Below are positions 1 through 8,244 of a stretch of DNA of 64,000 nt, in pieces. How positions within the stretch are numbered: the stretch's first letter is position 1; each line of letters starts with the position of its first letter. Below the pieces are notes generated by a model, which searched no databases, was not told the origin of the DNA, and saw only the letters and a program-made list of their open reading frames with translations. This DNA comes from CAYSCW01 sp964449165. Its GTDB lineage: Bacteria > Acidobacteriota > Aminicenantia > Aminicenantales > Aminicenantaceae. The DNA lies in assembly GCA_964449165.1 (NCBI GenBank), contig CAYVAT010000003.1:121173-185172 (forward strand), given 5' to 3'. A program made the translations under genes and the position numbers.

Positions 1-2
1 GG

Positions 3-836
3 AATAGCATCTCCACAGAACAAACCCAAGGCCTGTTTAGAAGGCATATGGAACTCAGTCACAAAGCCTATGAAGAAGGAGCGCAGCTTATCATCTGGCC
101 TGAATTTTCTGTTCCCCTCTGTTTTTCTTGCTCTCAGGCTTTCTACCAGGGATTCAAAGAAATTCTTTTCCAATTTGTGCAGAATACAGGAAGCACTCTC
201 CTTCTGGGCACCAACGAAGTGGCTGCCTCTGATGAAGAGATGCATTACTATAATACTGCTTTATGCCTCCATCCTGATCTTTCTATGACTCAATATCACA
301 AGATGCATCTTGTTCCTTTTGGAGAATACACGCCTTATAAGACAGTTTTTTCCTTTATCGAAAAGATGACTCATGCAATAGGAGATATTACTCCCGGGAA
401 AAACCAGACTCTCCATAAGTTCGACTCTCTCCTTTTTGGTTCTCCCATTTGTTACGAGATAATCTTCCCTGATTTGGTAAGAAAGTTCGTTAAAAAAGGG
501 GCCCATTTTCTGGTTACTATCACCAACGACGGCTGGTATGATAAAAGTTCTGCTCCTTATCAACATTTTTCGATGGCGGTTTTGAGAGCAGTGGAGAACA
601 GACGTTTTCTGCTGAGAGCAGCCACAACTGGAGTAAGCGGGATTATCGATCCTTACGGACGTATTGTGCATAAATCTGAGATGATGACAGTGACCTATTT
701 TACTGGAGAAATAACTCCTTCCCAGAAGCTTACCTTTTATACTAAATATGGCGATATCCTTCCTCTGCTCAGCTTGACTTTTTCTTCCTTATTTTTTATT
801 CTGGCTTTGATAAAGAGAACCCGTGAAAGAAAATAA
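3..836 (+). CDS. lnt: apolipoprotein N-acyltransferase, C-terminal part (5' end outside window)
   Basis: Lnt adds the third acyl chain to lipoproteins in the inner membrane. The reading frame is open to the left edge, so the N-terminal membrane helices lie outside the window and only the nitrilase-type catalytic domain plus the last helix is present. The three catalytic landmarks of the family are visible: Glu in AQLIIWPEF, Lys in YHKMHLVPFGEYTP and Cys in GSPICYEIIFPDLVR, followed by NDGWYDKSSAPYQH. A hydrophobic segment near the C-terminus (ILPLLSLTFSSLFFILALI) is the final transmembrane helix, and a short basic tail ends the protein. The 3' end overlaps the GTG start of prfB by 14 bases, so the two genes are probably co-transcribed. 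Confidence 0.93.
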   Translation, partial: NSISTEQTQGLFRRHMELSHKAYEEGAQLIIWPEFSVPLCFSCSQAFYQGFKEILFQFVQNTGSTLLLGTNEVAASDEEMHYYNTALCLHPDLSMTQYHKMHLVPFGEYTPYKTVFSFIEKMTHAIGDITPGKNQTLHKFDSLLFGSPICYEIIFPDLVRKFVKKGAHFLVTITNDGWYDKSSAPYQHFSMAVLRAVENRRFLLRAATTGVSGIIDPYGRIVHKSEMMTVTYFTGEITPSQKLTFYTKYGDILPLLSLTFSSLFFILALIKRTRERK

Positions 837-1960
837 GGCCGCCTCAAGAAAGCTAGCTTCAGAGTTTCAGGCAAAGATAAAAGAGTATATATCTAAATAT
901 GAAGAATTAAGAGGTTTTCTTTGACCTAACCCACAAAAAGGCCCGAGTCGAGGCTATAACCAAAGAGTTATCCTCCCCTGATATCTGGAAAGACCAAGAA
1001 AAAACGCAATCCCTTCAAAAGCAAAAAAAAAGACTGCAGAAGGAGCTTGAGCTTTACACAAGGATTAATCAGAAAAAAGAGGAGATTGAAGTCCTAGAGG
1101 AATTGATTGAGGAAGGAGAAAATGTTTTCGATGAACTCAACCAAGCTCTTCTCGATTTTGAAAAAGACTTGAATGAAGCTAAGCTTCAGACACTTTTCTT
1201 TGAAAAGGATGACGAGCTCGATGCTATCCTGACCATTCACCCTGGAGCTGGAGGCACAGAGTCCCAAGATTGGGCTGAGATGCTCTTAAGGATGTACCTC
1301 CGATACGCTGAAAGAAAAGGCTACAAGACAGAAATTCTGGATTATCTTCCAGGTGAAGAAGCCGGGCTTAAGAGTGTAACTGTGCGTATGGAGGGAGACT
1401 ATGTCTATGGCCATTTAAGCCTGGAGTCAGGAGTTCACCGGCTTGTGCGCATCTCTCCTTTTGACGCCAACAAAAGACGTCACACCTCATTTGCTGCGGT
1501 TTTTGTTTATCCGGAGATAGAGGAGGAGATCGAGGTAGAAATCGATCCTGACGACTTGCGCATTGATACTTTTCGTTCCTCAGGCCGGGGAGGTCAACAT
1601 GTCAATGTCACAGACTCTGCGGTGAGAATCACTCACCTGCCTACCGGGATCGTTGTTCAATGTCAGAATGAAAGATCTCAACACAAAAACAAAGCCACAG
1701 CGACGAAGGTTCTCAGAGCCCGGCTTTATGAGTTGGAGAAGAAAAAAAAGCTGGAAAAGCTGGAAAAGCTGGAAGATGCAAAATCGGAGATTGCCTGGGG
1801 CAATCAGATCCGTTCCTATGTCCTCCACCCATATAAGATGATTAAAGACCTGCGTACCGATGTGGAGGTGGGAGATGTGGAGAAGGTCCTGGATGGGGAT
1901 ATTGATGAATTCATCGAAGCCAATCTTCTTCTTCGTAAGGATGAAAAGGAAAAGCGATGA
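823..1960 (+). CDS. prfB: peptide chain release factor 2, made by programmed +1 frameshift
   Basis: RF2 ends translation at UGA and UAA. The first 33 codons, from GTG 823, end in-frame at TGA 922-924. A +1 shift on CTT (919-921) resumes at GAC 923 and reads to 1960, giving about 378 residues (E. coli RF2 has 365). The joined N-terminus (LRGFL then DLTHKKARVEAI) matches the usual RF2 layout, followed by a long helical region. SPF (in RISPFDANKRRHTSF) is the stop-codon recognition tripeptide, and GGQ (in SGRGGQHVNVTD) is the peptidyl-tRNA hydrolysis motif. A Lys/Glu repeat (KKKKLEKLEKLEDAK) follows GGQ. Annotation that ignores the frameshift would begin this protein more than 170 bases too late. 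Confidence 0.95.
909..925 (+). promoter_or_regulatory. prfB programmed +1 frameshift site
   Basis: The sequence AAGAGGTTTTCTTTGAC holds the elements of the bacterial RF2 autoregulatory site: a purine-rich Shine-Dalgarno-like AGAGG, the slippery codon CTT, the in-frame stop TGA and a following C. Low RF2 slows decoding of TGA and favours the +1 shift. The stimulator is AGAGG, shorter than the AGGGGG of E. coli. Confidence 0.93.
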
Positions 1961-1978
1961 TACTGTTCTTTGGATTAT

Positions 1979-1995
1979 CCTGAATTATTCACGAA
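1979..1995. repeat. CCTGAATTATTCACGAA motif between convergent genes
   Basis: This 17-base motif lies in the 42-base gap between the convergent ends of prfB and mazG. Closely related strings occur at 8896-8912, inside a near-palindrome, and at 63501-63517 (CCTAAATTATTCGTGAA). The copies are imperfect and only three are seen. They look like degenerate copies of a small palindromic element, but the role is unknown. Confidence 0.45.
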
Positions 1996-2002
1996 AATCA
2001 TG

Positions 2003-2791
2003 TTATTCGATTTTTTCTTTGGCCTCTTCCCATAACTTGTCCATCTCACTCAAGTCTGTTTGGCTCAAATCCGACCCTTTTTCCTTGATTCTCTTTTCCA
2101 CGTATTGAAAACGGTGGATAAATTTCTTGTTAGCATGCTTCAGAGCAATCTCTGGATTGAATCCTAAAAGGCGAGCCACATTAGCCATAGCGAAAAATAC
2201 ATCTCCTAACTCTTGGAAAGCTGTACTCTCCTCCTTTGCTTGCAGAGCTTTTTCAAATTCTGATATCTCTTCTTTAATTTTCTCAAGAGCTTCGAGAGGA
2301 TGAGGCCAATCAAACCCATATTGTGAAACTCGAAGACCTATTTGGAAAGCCTCCAAAAGAGAAGGAGTGTTCTTGACCATTCCGTCAAAGAGAAACTCTC
2401 TTGCCTTTTCTTCTTTTTTCTGGCGATGCCACTGGTCGATGACTTTCTGAGAAGTCTTTAGCTTCTTTTGTCCGAAAACGTGAGGGTGGCGACGAACCAT
2501 CTTCTGGTTGATCCTTTCCAGAACATCGGAGATGGTGAATTTTTTCATTTCCTTGTATATCCGCGCTAAAAAGACAACTTCCATCAGCACATCTCCTAAT
2601 TCCTCAGCCAGAGCTTCATCGTCATCTTGGCTGATGGCTTCTACAGCCTCATAGACTTCCTCTAAAAAATAATTGGAGATGGACCGTTCATCCTGCTCTC
2701 TGTCCCAAGGACATCCATTCTCACCTCGAAGAACGTCCAGAATTTCCACTAGACGCTCGAATCTTTTCCCTGCTTTTGTTGTGTCTTTCAT
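2003..2791 (-). CDS. mazG: nucleoside triphosphate pyrophosphohydrolase MazG
   Basis: MazG hydrolyses (d)NTPs to NMP and pyrophosphate, a house-cleaning role that also lowers (p)ppGpp signalling in E. coli. Two tandem MazG domains are visible. The first runs from LVEILDVLRGENGCPWDREQ through the metal-binding EELGDVLMEVVFLARI. The second carries the matching acidic motif in ELGDVFFAMANVARLLG. The start at 2791 (MKDTTKAGKRFERL) is preceded by AAGGGAG at good spacing and gives 262 residues, almost exactly the E. coli length; an upstream extension would be rich in hydrophobic and Asn residues and is unlikely. The gene diverges from the DUF1844 gene and converges on prfB. Confidence 0.93.
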   Translation of the reverse strand: MKDTTKAGKRFERLVEILDVLRGENGCPWDREQDERSISNYFLEEVYEAVEAISQDDDEALAEELGDVLMEVVFLARIYKEMKKFTISDVLERINQKMVRRHPHVFGQKKLKTSQKVIDQWHRQKKEEKAREFLFDGMVKNTPSLLEAFQIGLRVSQYGFDWPHPLEALEKIKEEISEFEKALQAKEESTAFQELGDVFFAMANVARLLGFNPEIALKHANKKFIHRFQYVEKRIKEKGSDLSQTDLSEMDKLWEEAKEKIE

Positions 2792-2831
2792 GTCTTTACT
2801 CCCTTGAATTATTATAGAGAATATTGTAATA

Positions 2832-2856
2832 TTTTTTGTCATTTTAAGACAAAAAT
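2832..2856. repeat. inverted repeat in the mazG/DUF1844 divergent promoter region
   Basis: TTTTTGTC (2833-2840) and GACAAAAA (2848-2855) form an 8-bp perfect inverted repeat around ATTTTAA, in very AT-rich DNA between two divergent genes. No gene is transcribed into it, so an operator or promoter element is more likely than a terminator. No binding protein can be named. Confidence 0.4.
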
Positions 2857-2905
2857 TTATCATATTCATGTCATCTCTTTCCAACGTGAGGATCGGGGGA
2901 TTAGA

Positions 2906-3226
2906 ATGAAAAATAACAAGGAAAAAAGTAAGACAAAAAATGAGAAGCCACAAGAGGCGGAGATCGTTATCCCTCCCCTCGAATTCAGCTCACTCGTGCT
3001 TCCTTTTTATACTCAGGCCCTTTTATCATTAGGCATAGAGAAGGACAGCAAACATGACAAGGATAAAAAGAATTTGGATTTAGTAAAGAGGATGATCGAT
3101 TTGCTCGACCTGCTGAGAAAAAGAACTCAAGGCAATCTCCAACCGGAAGAAGAGAAATTCCTTGATTCATGCCTCCATCAGCTGAAATTGAGCTACATGG
3201 AGAGGGCCAAGATCATCAAGCTGTGA
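2906..3226 (+). CDS. DUF1844 family protein
   Basis: A small protein of 106 residues with a very polar, Lys-rich start and then the DUF1844 pattern: FSSLVLPFYTQALLSLGI, DLVKRMIDLLDLLRKRTQGNL and EEEKFLDSCLHQLKLSYME. The chosen ATG follows GGGGGATT; the longer in-frame extension upstream runs through the AT-rich promoter region and has no Shine-Dalgarno. Members of this family sit near housekeeping genes and have no established biochemical role. It lies four bases upstream of ribF and is probably in the same transcript. Confidence 0.8.
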   Translation: MKNNKEKSKTKNEKPQEAEIVIPPLEFSSLVLPFYTQALLSLGIEKDSKHDKDKKNLDLVKRMIDLLDLLRKRTQGNLQPEEEKFLDSCLHQLKLSYMERAKIIKL

Positions 3227-3230
3227 GTCC

Positions 3231-4151
3231 ATGAAAGTCATCTATGGATTCGAGAATCTCCTCTCATTCAGCAGGCAGACTATCGTTGCTCTCGGTAACT
3301 TCGACGGTGTACACCTTGGTCATCAAAGAATCCTCAAATTTGTCACAAGGAAAGCCGCCCAGCTCGATCTTGAATCCATTGTATTAACTCTTTCTCCTCA
3401 TCCGGAAAACATCCTAGGGAAAAAAAGAATAAAAATGATACAAACCTTAGAACAAAGATTGGAAGAGATCGAAAGATTCGGCGTTAATGCCACCTTAGTT
3501 GCTGCCTTCAACAAGAAATTTTCAAGCCTCACTCCCCGTGAATTTATTCAGAAGATTGTAGTCAACCTCCTGCGAGCCAAGGCGGTAGTGGTTGGTGGCG
3601 AGTTTCGCTTCGGCAAAAATCGACGAGGAAATATTGCTTTTTTCCGAAAGATCGCACCAATATTCAATATACACTTTTTTTCACTGCCATCAGTGACAAA
3701 GAATGGAAAGAAGATCAGCAGCAGCCTCATTCGGAGATATCTCCAAGAAGGTCAAGTAAAAAAGGTCATTGCTTTTTTGGGCAGACCTTATGCCATAGAC
3801 GGCCGAGTTATAAAGGGTAAATCTAGAGGAAAAGTTATCGGTTTTCCCACAGCAAACATACAAACAGAGAATGAGATTACCCCCCCTGGAGTCTTCATAA
3901 CCAAAGTAAGAGTCGGTTCACAAGATCTCCCTTCTCTAACAAACATCGGACACTGCCCCACATTCGAGCAACATGAATCAAACATTGAATCCTACATCAT
4001 CAATTTTAACAGAAACCTCTACGGAAATAAGATTCGGATTCATTTCTTGGATAAAATTAGAGAAGAAAAGAAATTTGCCACCTCCCAAGACCTCTCTCGG
4101 CAGATACAAAAAGATATTGAAACTGCTAAAGCCTATTTTCGTCTCGTCTGA
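3231..4151 (+). CDS. ribF: bifunctional riboflavin kinase / FAD synthetase
   Basis: RibF makes FMN from riboflavin and then FAD from FMN and ATP. The N-terminal nucleotidyltransferase half shows LGNFDGVHLGHQRIL with the HxGH-type motif, then VGGEFRFGKNRRGN and KISSSLIRRYL. The C-terminal flavokinase half begins at FLGRPYAIDGRVIKGKSRGK and contains VIGFPTANI and PPGVFITKV. At 306 residues it has the usual length. FAD made here would serve the many flavoproteins encoded later in the window (HdrA, FlxA, the FrdA-like protein), although nothing in the sequence shows co-regulation. Confidence 0.95.
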   Translation: MKVIYGFENLLSFSRQTIVALGNFDGVHLGHQRILKFVTRKAAQLDLESIVLTLSPHPENILGKKRIKMIQTLEQRLEEIERFGVNATLVAAFNKKFSSLTPREFIQKIVVNLLRAKAVVVGGEFRFGKNRRGNIAFFRKIAPIFNIHFFSLPSVTKNGKKISSSLIRRYLQEGQVKKVIAFLGRPYAIDGRVIKGKSRGKVIGFPTANIQTENEITPPGVFITKVRVGSQDLPSLTNIGHCPTFEQHESNIESYIINFNRNLYGNKIRIHFLDKIREEKKFATSQDLSRQIQKDIETAKAYFRLV

Positions 4152-4272
4152 AGCTCTTGCTATGCTGATCAAAGCATTGACATCTCATCCTCTCGCAAAA
4201 TCAAAGAGAAATGCGCTTCTGCACTTTCATCTTTTCTTGACTTTTTACGTGTATTATTGCATTTTCATAGGG

Positions 4273-4377
4273 AAAGAAGGAGTCTTGTTGAAAGAAAAAA
4301 TCCTTCTTTGAACAAACTCCAGTTGCGCCATTAAGGAGTCACTGAAATATCCAAAATCAGGAGTTAGTCCATGGAGG
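4273..4377 (+). promoter_or_regulatory. putative regulatory leader of the pyr operon
   Basis: The 219-base spacer after ribF contains a 9-bp perfect inverted repeat (AAAGAAGGA 4273-4281, TCCTTCTTT 4301-4309) with no T-run behind it. Next, ACTCC at 4316-4320 can pair with GGAGT at 4335-4339, or with GGAGT at 4360-4364, which is the pyrR Shine-Dalgarno; the two pairings exclude each other. AGTCCATGGAGG (4366-4377), across the pyrR start, resembles part of the PyrR mRNA-binding consensus. Autoregulation by PyrR is known in other bacteria; here it is inference only. Confidence 0.35.
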
Positions 4378-4925
4378 AAAAAATAAAAGCCAGGGTTATG
4401 GATGTACGAAAAATAAAAAGAGCTCTCCATCGAATGACAACAGAGATAATTGAGCACAACCGTAATTTGAAAAATTTAGTGATCGTGGGTATCAGAACCA
4501 GGGGAATTTATATCGGAAAAAGAATTTCCAGGTTGATCAAAGAGATGGAAAAAGTTGACATCCCCGTGGGAGTACTGGATATCACGCTATACCGTGACGA
4601 TTTTTCAGAGCTGGAAGCTCAGCACATGGTAAAGAAAACAGAGATCAACTTTTCGGTAACCAAAAAAGACGTTCTCCTTGTTGATGATGTCCTCTTCACA
4701 GGAAGAACCATCAGAGCGGCCATGGATAGCTTGATCGATTTGGGAAGACCTAACACCATCCAGCTTCTAGTCCTTATCGACCGCGGACATAAAGAACTCC
4801 CTATAAGAGCTGACTACGTTGGTAAGTTTCTCCCTACATCTAAAAGGGAAGTGGTCCAAGTCAAGGTAAAAGAAATTGACAACACAGATGAGGTACTTAT
4901 TACAGAGCCTCCAGGGATCAAGTAG
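4371..4925 (+). CDS. pyrR: bifunctional pyr operon regulator / uracil phosphoribosyltransferase PyrR
   Basis: PyrR binds pyr mRNA in response to UMP/UTP and also has uracil phosphoribosyltransferase activity. The PRPP-binding motif VLLVDDVLFTGRTIRAAMD is complete. Other family signatures are IVGIRTRGIYIGKRIS near the N-terminus, VPVGVLDITLYRDD in the middle and RELPIRADYVGK-like IRADYVGKFLPTS near the end. The length of 184 residues is normal. AGGAG lies seven bases before the ATG. It is the first gene of pyrRBC, the usual position for a regulator of this operon. Confidence 0.95.
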   Translation: MEEKIKARVMDVRKIKRALHRMTTEIIEHNRNLKNLVIVGIRTRGIYIGKRISRLIKEMEKVDIPVGVLDITLYRDDFSELEAQHMVKKTEINFSVTKKDVLLVDDVLFTGRTIRAAMDSLIDLGRPNTIQLLVLIDRGHKELPIRADYVGKFLPTSKREVVQVKVKEIDNTDEVLITEPPGIK

Positions 4926-4935
4926 GAGAGAAAAA

Positions 4936-5874
4936 TTGCCGTTCAAACATAAACATCTTCTGGGCATTCGAGATTTGACCACCTCTGATATTTTTTCCAT
5001 CCTGGATACAGCAGAATCGCTGTATGAAATTTCCACTCGAGAAGTAAAAAAAGTTCCGACTTTGAGAGGGAAGACGATCGTTAACCTTTTCTTTGAACCG
5101 AGCACACGCACACGAAGCTCTTTTGAGTTAGCTGCCAAGAGGTTGAGCGCGGATATCGTTAATTTCAGCAGTCAAGCCAGCAGTGTGGTCAAAGGAGAAA
5201 GCCTAAAGGATACGGTTCTCAATCTCGAGGCCATGAACCCTGATGCTATCATCCTCAGGCATTCAGCAGCAGGTGCCCCTCATTTCATAAGCACATTCTG
5301 TCGATCTCATGTGATCAATGCCGGGGATGGTGCTCATGAACATCCTACTCAGGCTCTTCTTGATGCCTTCACCATAAGACAGGAAAAGAAAAGATTCGAA
5401 GACTTGAAGGTTGTTATTGCTGGTGATATTCTGCACAGTCGGGTCGCCCGATCCAATATACTTTGCTTGAACAAACTCGGAGCCAAAGTGATTCTTTGCG
5501 GCCCTCCTCCCCTTCTTCCGATGGAATTCAAAGAATTTAAAGTCGATATCGACTTTAATTTCGACAGAGCCTGCAAAGACGCCGATGTGATCATGATGCT
5601 CAGGATACAACTGGAAAGACAACAGAGGCACTTCTTCCCTTCGCTTCGTGAGTACAGGAATCTATACAGCTTGACGCGAGAGAGATACAGAAAGGCAAGG
5701 CGGAATGCCATTATCATGCATCCCGGACCCATAAATCGAGGGGTGGAAATATCAGCAGAGATGGCTGATTCTGCTAAATCCGTTATTCTCAAACAAGTAG
5801 AGAACGGAATAGCTGTCAGGATGGCCATTCTCTATCTTTTATTGGGAGGAAAAGAGGGTGAGTCTTCTGATTAA
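4936..5874 (+). CDS. pyrB: aspartate carbamoyltransferase catalytic chain
   Basis: PyrB joins carbamoyl phosphate and aspartate in the second step of de novo pyrimidine synthesis. It shows the carbamoyl-phosphate loop FFEPSTRTRSSFELAAKRL, the INAGDGAHEHPTQALLD signature, VVIAGDILHSRVARSN for the aspartate domain and MHPGPINRGVEI near the end. A TTG start at 4936 is preferred because GGAGAG lies just upstream and it yields 312 residues, close to the B. subtilis enzyme; an ATG 60 bases upstream lies deep inside pyrR with no ribosome site. No pyrI regulatory-chain gene is adjacent. The 3' end overlaps pyrC by 17 bases. Confidence 0.95.
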   Translation: MPFKHKHLLGIRDLTTSDIFSILDTAESLYEISTREVKKVPTLRGKTIVNLFFEPSTRTRSSFELAAKRLSADIVNFSSQASSVVKGESLKDTVLNLEAMNPDAIILRHSAAGAPHFISTFCRSHVINAGDGAHEHPTQALLDAFTIRQEKKRFEDLKVVIAGDILHSRVARSNILCLNKLGAKVILCGPPPLLPMEFKEFKVDIDFNFDRACKDADVIMMLRIQLERQQRHFFPSLREYRNLYSLTRERYRKARRNAIIMHPGPINRGVEISAEMADSAKSVILKQVENGIAVRMAILYLLLGGKEGESSD

Positions 5875-7135
5875 GAACGGCAGAGTGATCGATCCTGCTT
5901 CAGGAACGGATGAAACATTAGATATTCTCATTGAAAAAGGGAAATTTGTCTCCATTAAACCTAAAATAACGGCGAATAAAGCTAAGACAATCGACGTCTC
6001 CAGGATGGTAGTTGCTCCTGGATTTATCGATATGCACACTCATCTCAGGGAACCTGGACAAGAAGATAAAGAGACCATTCGTACGGGTTCTCTTGCCGCA
6101 GCCAAAGGAGGTTTTACTTCCATCGCATGTATGCCCAACACAATGCCAGTCAACGATACCAGAGGAGTTACGGAATACATCGTTTCTGTGGCAAAAAAAA
6201 GAGCTGTGGTGAATGTCTTTCCTATCGCCGCTGTCACCAGGTCTCAAGAGGGAGAAGAACTAACAGAGATGGCTGACCTTACAGAGGCAGGGGCTGTTGC
6301 TTTTTCTGACGACGGCCTCCCAGTCAAAACAAGCGAGATCATGCGGCGTGCCCTAGAATATTCCAAACTCCTGGACACCACCATCATCGATCATTGTGAG
6401 GATAGAAGCCTCACTCAGGATGGCGTGATGCATGAGGGACATTATTCTTATCTCTTTGGCCTGAAGGGAATGCCCGCTTCTTCTGAAGAGATCATAGTCG
6501 CCCGTGATCTCATCCTGGCTGAGAAGGCAGATGCCAGAATTCACATCGCTCACGTGAGTGCAAAAGGTGCGGTTGAGCTCATCAGAGAGGCCAAACGGAA
6601 GAAGGTCAAAGTCACCACTGAAGTGACTCCCCACCATCTGCTGTTGAATGATAGTCATCTTGATAGCTACGATACGAACCTTAAAGTCAATCCTCCCTTG
6701 AGAAGTGAAGATGATGTCAGATCCTTGATCCGGGCTGTTAAGGAAGGAGTGATTGATGTTTTTGTCACAGACCATGCCCCTCACACTGTTGATGAGAAAA
6801 GTGTTGAATTTGATAATGCTCCTTTCGGCATTAATGGACTGGAGACAGCTGTCTCCCTTCTCCTGTCTGGACTGGTAAATAGAAATATCATCCCTATTGA
6901 TAGGTTTATAGAGATGATATCCACCACCCCGGCTCGAATCCTCGAACTCAGAAACAAGGGCAAAATTCAAGAAGGAGCGGATGCGGATCTTACCATCCTC
7001 AACCTCCACAAGGAAGTTATTATCGATGTCAACACCTTTAAATCCAAAAGCAGAAATAATCCTTTTCATGGCTGGAAACTCAAAGGAATGCCGGTGATGA
7101 CAATTGTGGGGGGTAAAATTTCCTTTTCAGCATAG
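5858..7135 (+). CDS. pyrC: dihydroorotase
   Basis: Dihydroorotase cyclises carbamoyl aspartate in the third step of pyrimidine synthesis. This is the type I form: 425 residues with the binuclear-metal motif FIDMHTHLREPGQEDKE, CMPNTMPVND, a later metal His in DHCEDRSL and in RIHIAHVSAKGAV, and the catalytic Asp in VFVTDHAPHT. The C-terminus ends with the amidohydrolase beta strand GKIQEGADADLTILNL. The GTG start overlaps the pyrB end and follows GGGAGG. The pyrB-pyrC overlap suggests translational coupling, as in many bacterial pyr operons. Confidence 0.96.
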   Translation: MSLLIKNGRVIDPASGTDETLDILIEKGKFVSIKPKITANKAKTIDVSRMVVAPGFIDMHTHLREPGQEDKETIRTGSLAAAKGGFTSIACMPNTMPVNDTRGVTEYIVSVAKKRAVVNVFPIAAVTRSQEGEELTEMADLTEAGAVAFSDDGLPVKTSEIMRRALEYSKLLDTTIIDHCEDRSLTQDGVMHEGHYSYLFGLKGMPASSEEIIVARDLILAEKADARIHIAHVSAKGAVELIREAKRKKVKVTTEVTPHHLLLNDSHLDSYDTNLKVNPPLRSEDDVRSLIRAVKEGVIDVFVTDHAPHTVDEKSVEFDNAPFGINGLETAVSLLLSGLVNRNIIPIDRFIEMISTTPARILELRNKGKIQEGADADLTILNLHKEVIIDVNTFKSKSRNNPFHGWKLKGMPVMTIVGGKISFSA

Positions 7136-7141
7136 TTGCAA

Positions 7142-7888
7142 ATGAGTACAAACTTCTCCCAATTGGAAAAAAGGATAGGCTACACATTTAAAGACAGAGA
7201 AACTCTTCTGCAGGCTCTCACCCATAGTTCTTATGCTTATGAAAACTACCAGGAAAACCGTTCCAACAACGAAGTCTTGGAGTTTTTGGGGGATTCGGTA
7301 TTGGGCTTAGTTTTGGCTGATTTTCTCTGTCATTACTATGCTGATCTCTCAGAAGGTGAACTCTCTAAACTCAAATCCGCTGCAGGAAGCACATCATCTC
7401 TTTCCTATTTTAGTCAGAGAATAAAACTGGATAAGTACATTTTACTGGGAAAAGGAGAAGAAAAAAGCGGCGGAAGGAAAAAAAAGACCATCTTGGCAGG
7501 AGCCTTTGAGGCTTTGGTTGCAGCCATCTATCTAGACGGAGGGCTCCAGGAAGCCAGGGAATTCTTGATTCCCTATCTTAAGAGTTTGTTCAAGAAAGTT
7601 GATGTCGAAAAATTTTTCATAAACAACTACAAATCAGCCCTCCAGGAATATTTCCAAAAGGAAAATCTTCCGGCTCCTTTTTATAAGACCGTCACCACCA
7701 AGGGGCCAGATCACAAAAAAGTTTTTGTGGTGGAGGTTTTTTCTAAAGATAAGCCTCTTGCGAAAGCAAAAGGGCTATCTAAGAAGAGTGCTGAAAAAAG
7801 GGCTGCCCAGAAAGCCCTCAAGAATCTTCTTGGCAAGAAAATCAGAACACTGACCTCAGACACTTTCCTCCTGAGGAAAAAGAAATGA
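7142..7888 (+). CDS. rnc: ribonuclease III
   Basis: RNase III cleaves double-stranded RNA in rRNA and mRNA maturation. The signature NNEVLEFLGDSVLGLVLAD carries the catalytic acidic residues, and the second acidic cluster is in AGAFEALVAAIYLDGG. A double-stranded-RNA-binding domain follows (YKSALQEYFQKENLPAP through KKSAEKRAAQKAL). The length is 248 residues. The ATG at 7142 has no clear Shine-Dalgarno; a TTG six bases upstream, touching the pyrC stop, is an alternative start, so translation may be coupled to pyrC. Confidence 0.95.
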   Translation: MSTNFSQLEKRIGYTFKDRETLLQALTHSSYAYENYQENRSNNEVLEFLGDSVLGLVLADFLCHYYADLSEGELSKLKSAAGSTSSLSYFSQRIKLDKYILLGKGEEKSGGRKKKTILAGAFEALVAAIYLDGGLQEAREFLIPYLKSLFKKVDVEKFFINNYKSALQEYFQKENLPAPFYKTVTTKGPDHKKVFVVEVFSKDKPLAKAKGLSKKSAEKRAAQKALKNLLGKKIRTLTSDTFLLRKKK

Positions 7889-8223
7889 TTGAGTTCTATT
7901 CATTCGGTCGCATGATTGTTGAGGGAAGTGTCTTTACTTCGGATCTCATCATCTTTCCTGAGAGAATTCATGAATCTTGGTGGCGAGAATCAGGACATAG
8001 ACTCTGCTTGCAGGATGTTGAAGATGTGTTTAAATCCCAACCAGAGGTTTTCGTTGTGGGTACAGGATTTTATGGACTGATGAAGGTAGAGGAAGAAGTG
8101 AGGCAATATGCCCATACAAATGAAGTCCGTCTCTTCATTGAAAAGACAAAAAAGGCGGTGGAAAGATTCAATGAAAACTCTCCCAAGAAAAGAACAGTAG
8201 GGGCTTTCCATTTAACGTGTTAA
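7885..8223 (+). CDS. Mth938-like (DUF498-type) domain protein
   Basis: A single-domain protein of 112 residues. It opens with IEFYSFGRMIVEG, a pattern of the Mth938/NDUFAF3-like fold, and contains SDLIIFPERIHESWWRE and the conserved core FVVGTGFYGLMKV, then FNENSPKKRTVGAFHLTC. In eukaryotes the related NDUFAF3 helps assemble respiratory complex I; bacterial and archaeal members have no proven function. It overlaps rnc by four bases (ATGA), so co-translation with RNase III is likely, but no functional link is known. Confidence 0.75.
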   Translation: MIEFYSFGRMIVEGSVFTSDLIIFPERIHESWWRESGHRLCLQDVEDVFKSQPEVFVVGTGFYGLMKVEEEVRQYAHTNEVRLFIEKTKKAVERFNENSPKKRTVGAFHLTC

Positions 8224-8244
8224 AGCCTCTCTCTCTGAAGATAA

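Noticed and set aside
1103..1960. RF2 as a separate ORF starting near 1103
   Set aside because: The in-frame sequence upstream to 923 continues as conserved RF2 N-terminus and joins the GTG-started frame through CTTTGAC, so the short version is a fragment of the frameshifted gene.
3973..4311. Plus-strand ORF overlapping the end of ribF
   Set aside because: It lies mostly within ribF in another frame, has no ribosome site and no recognisable protein pattern.
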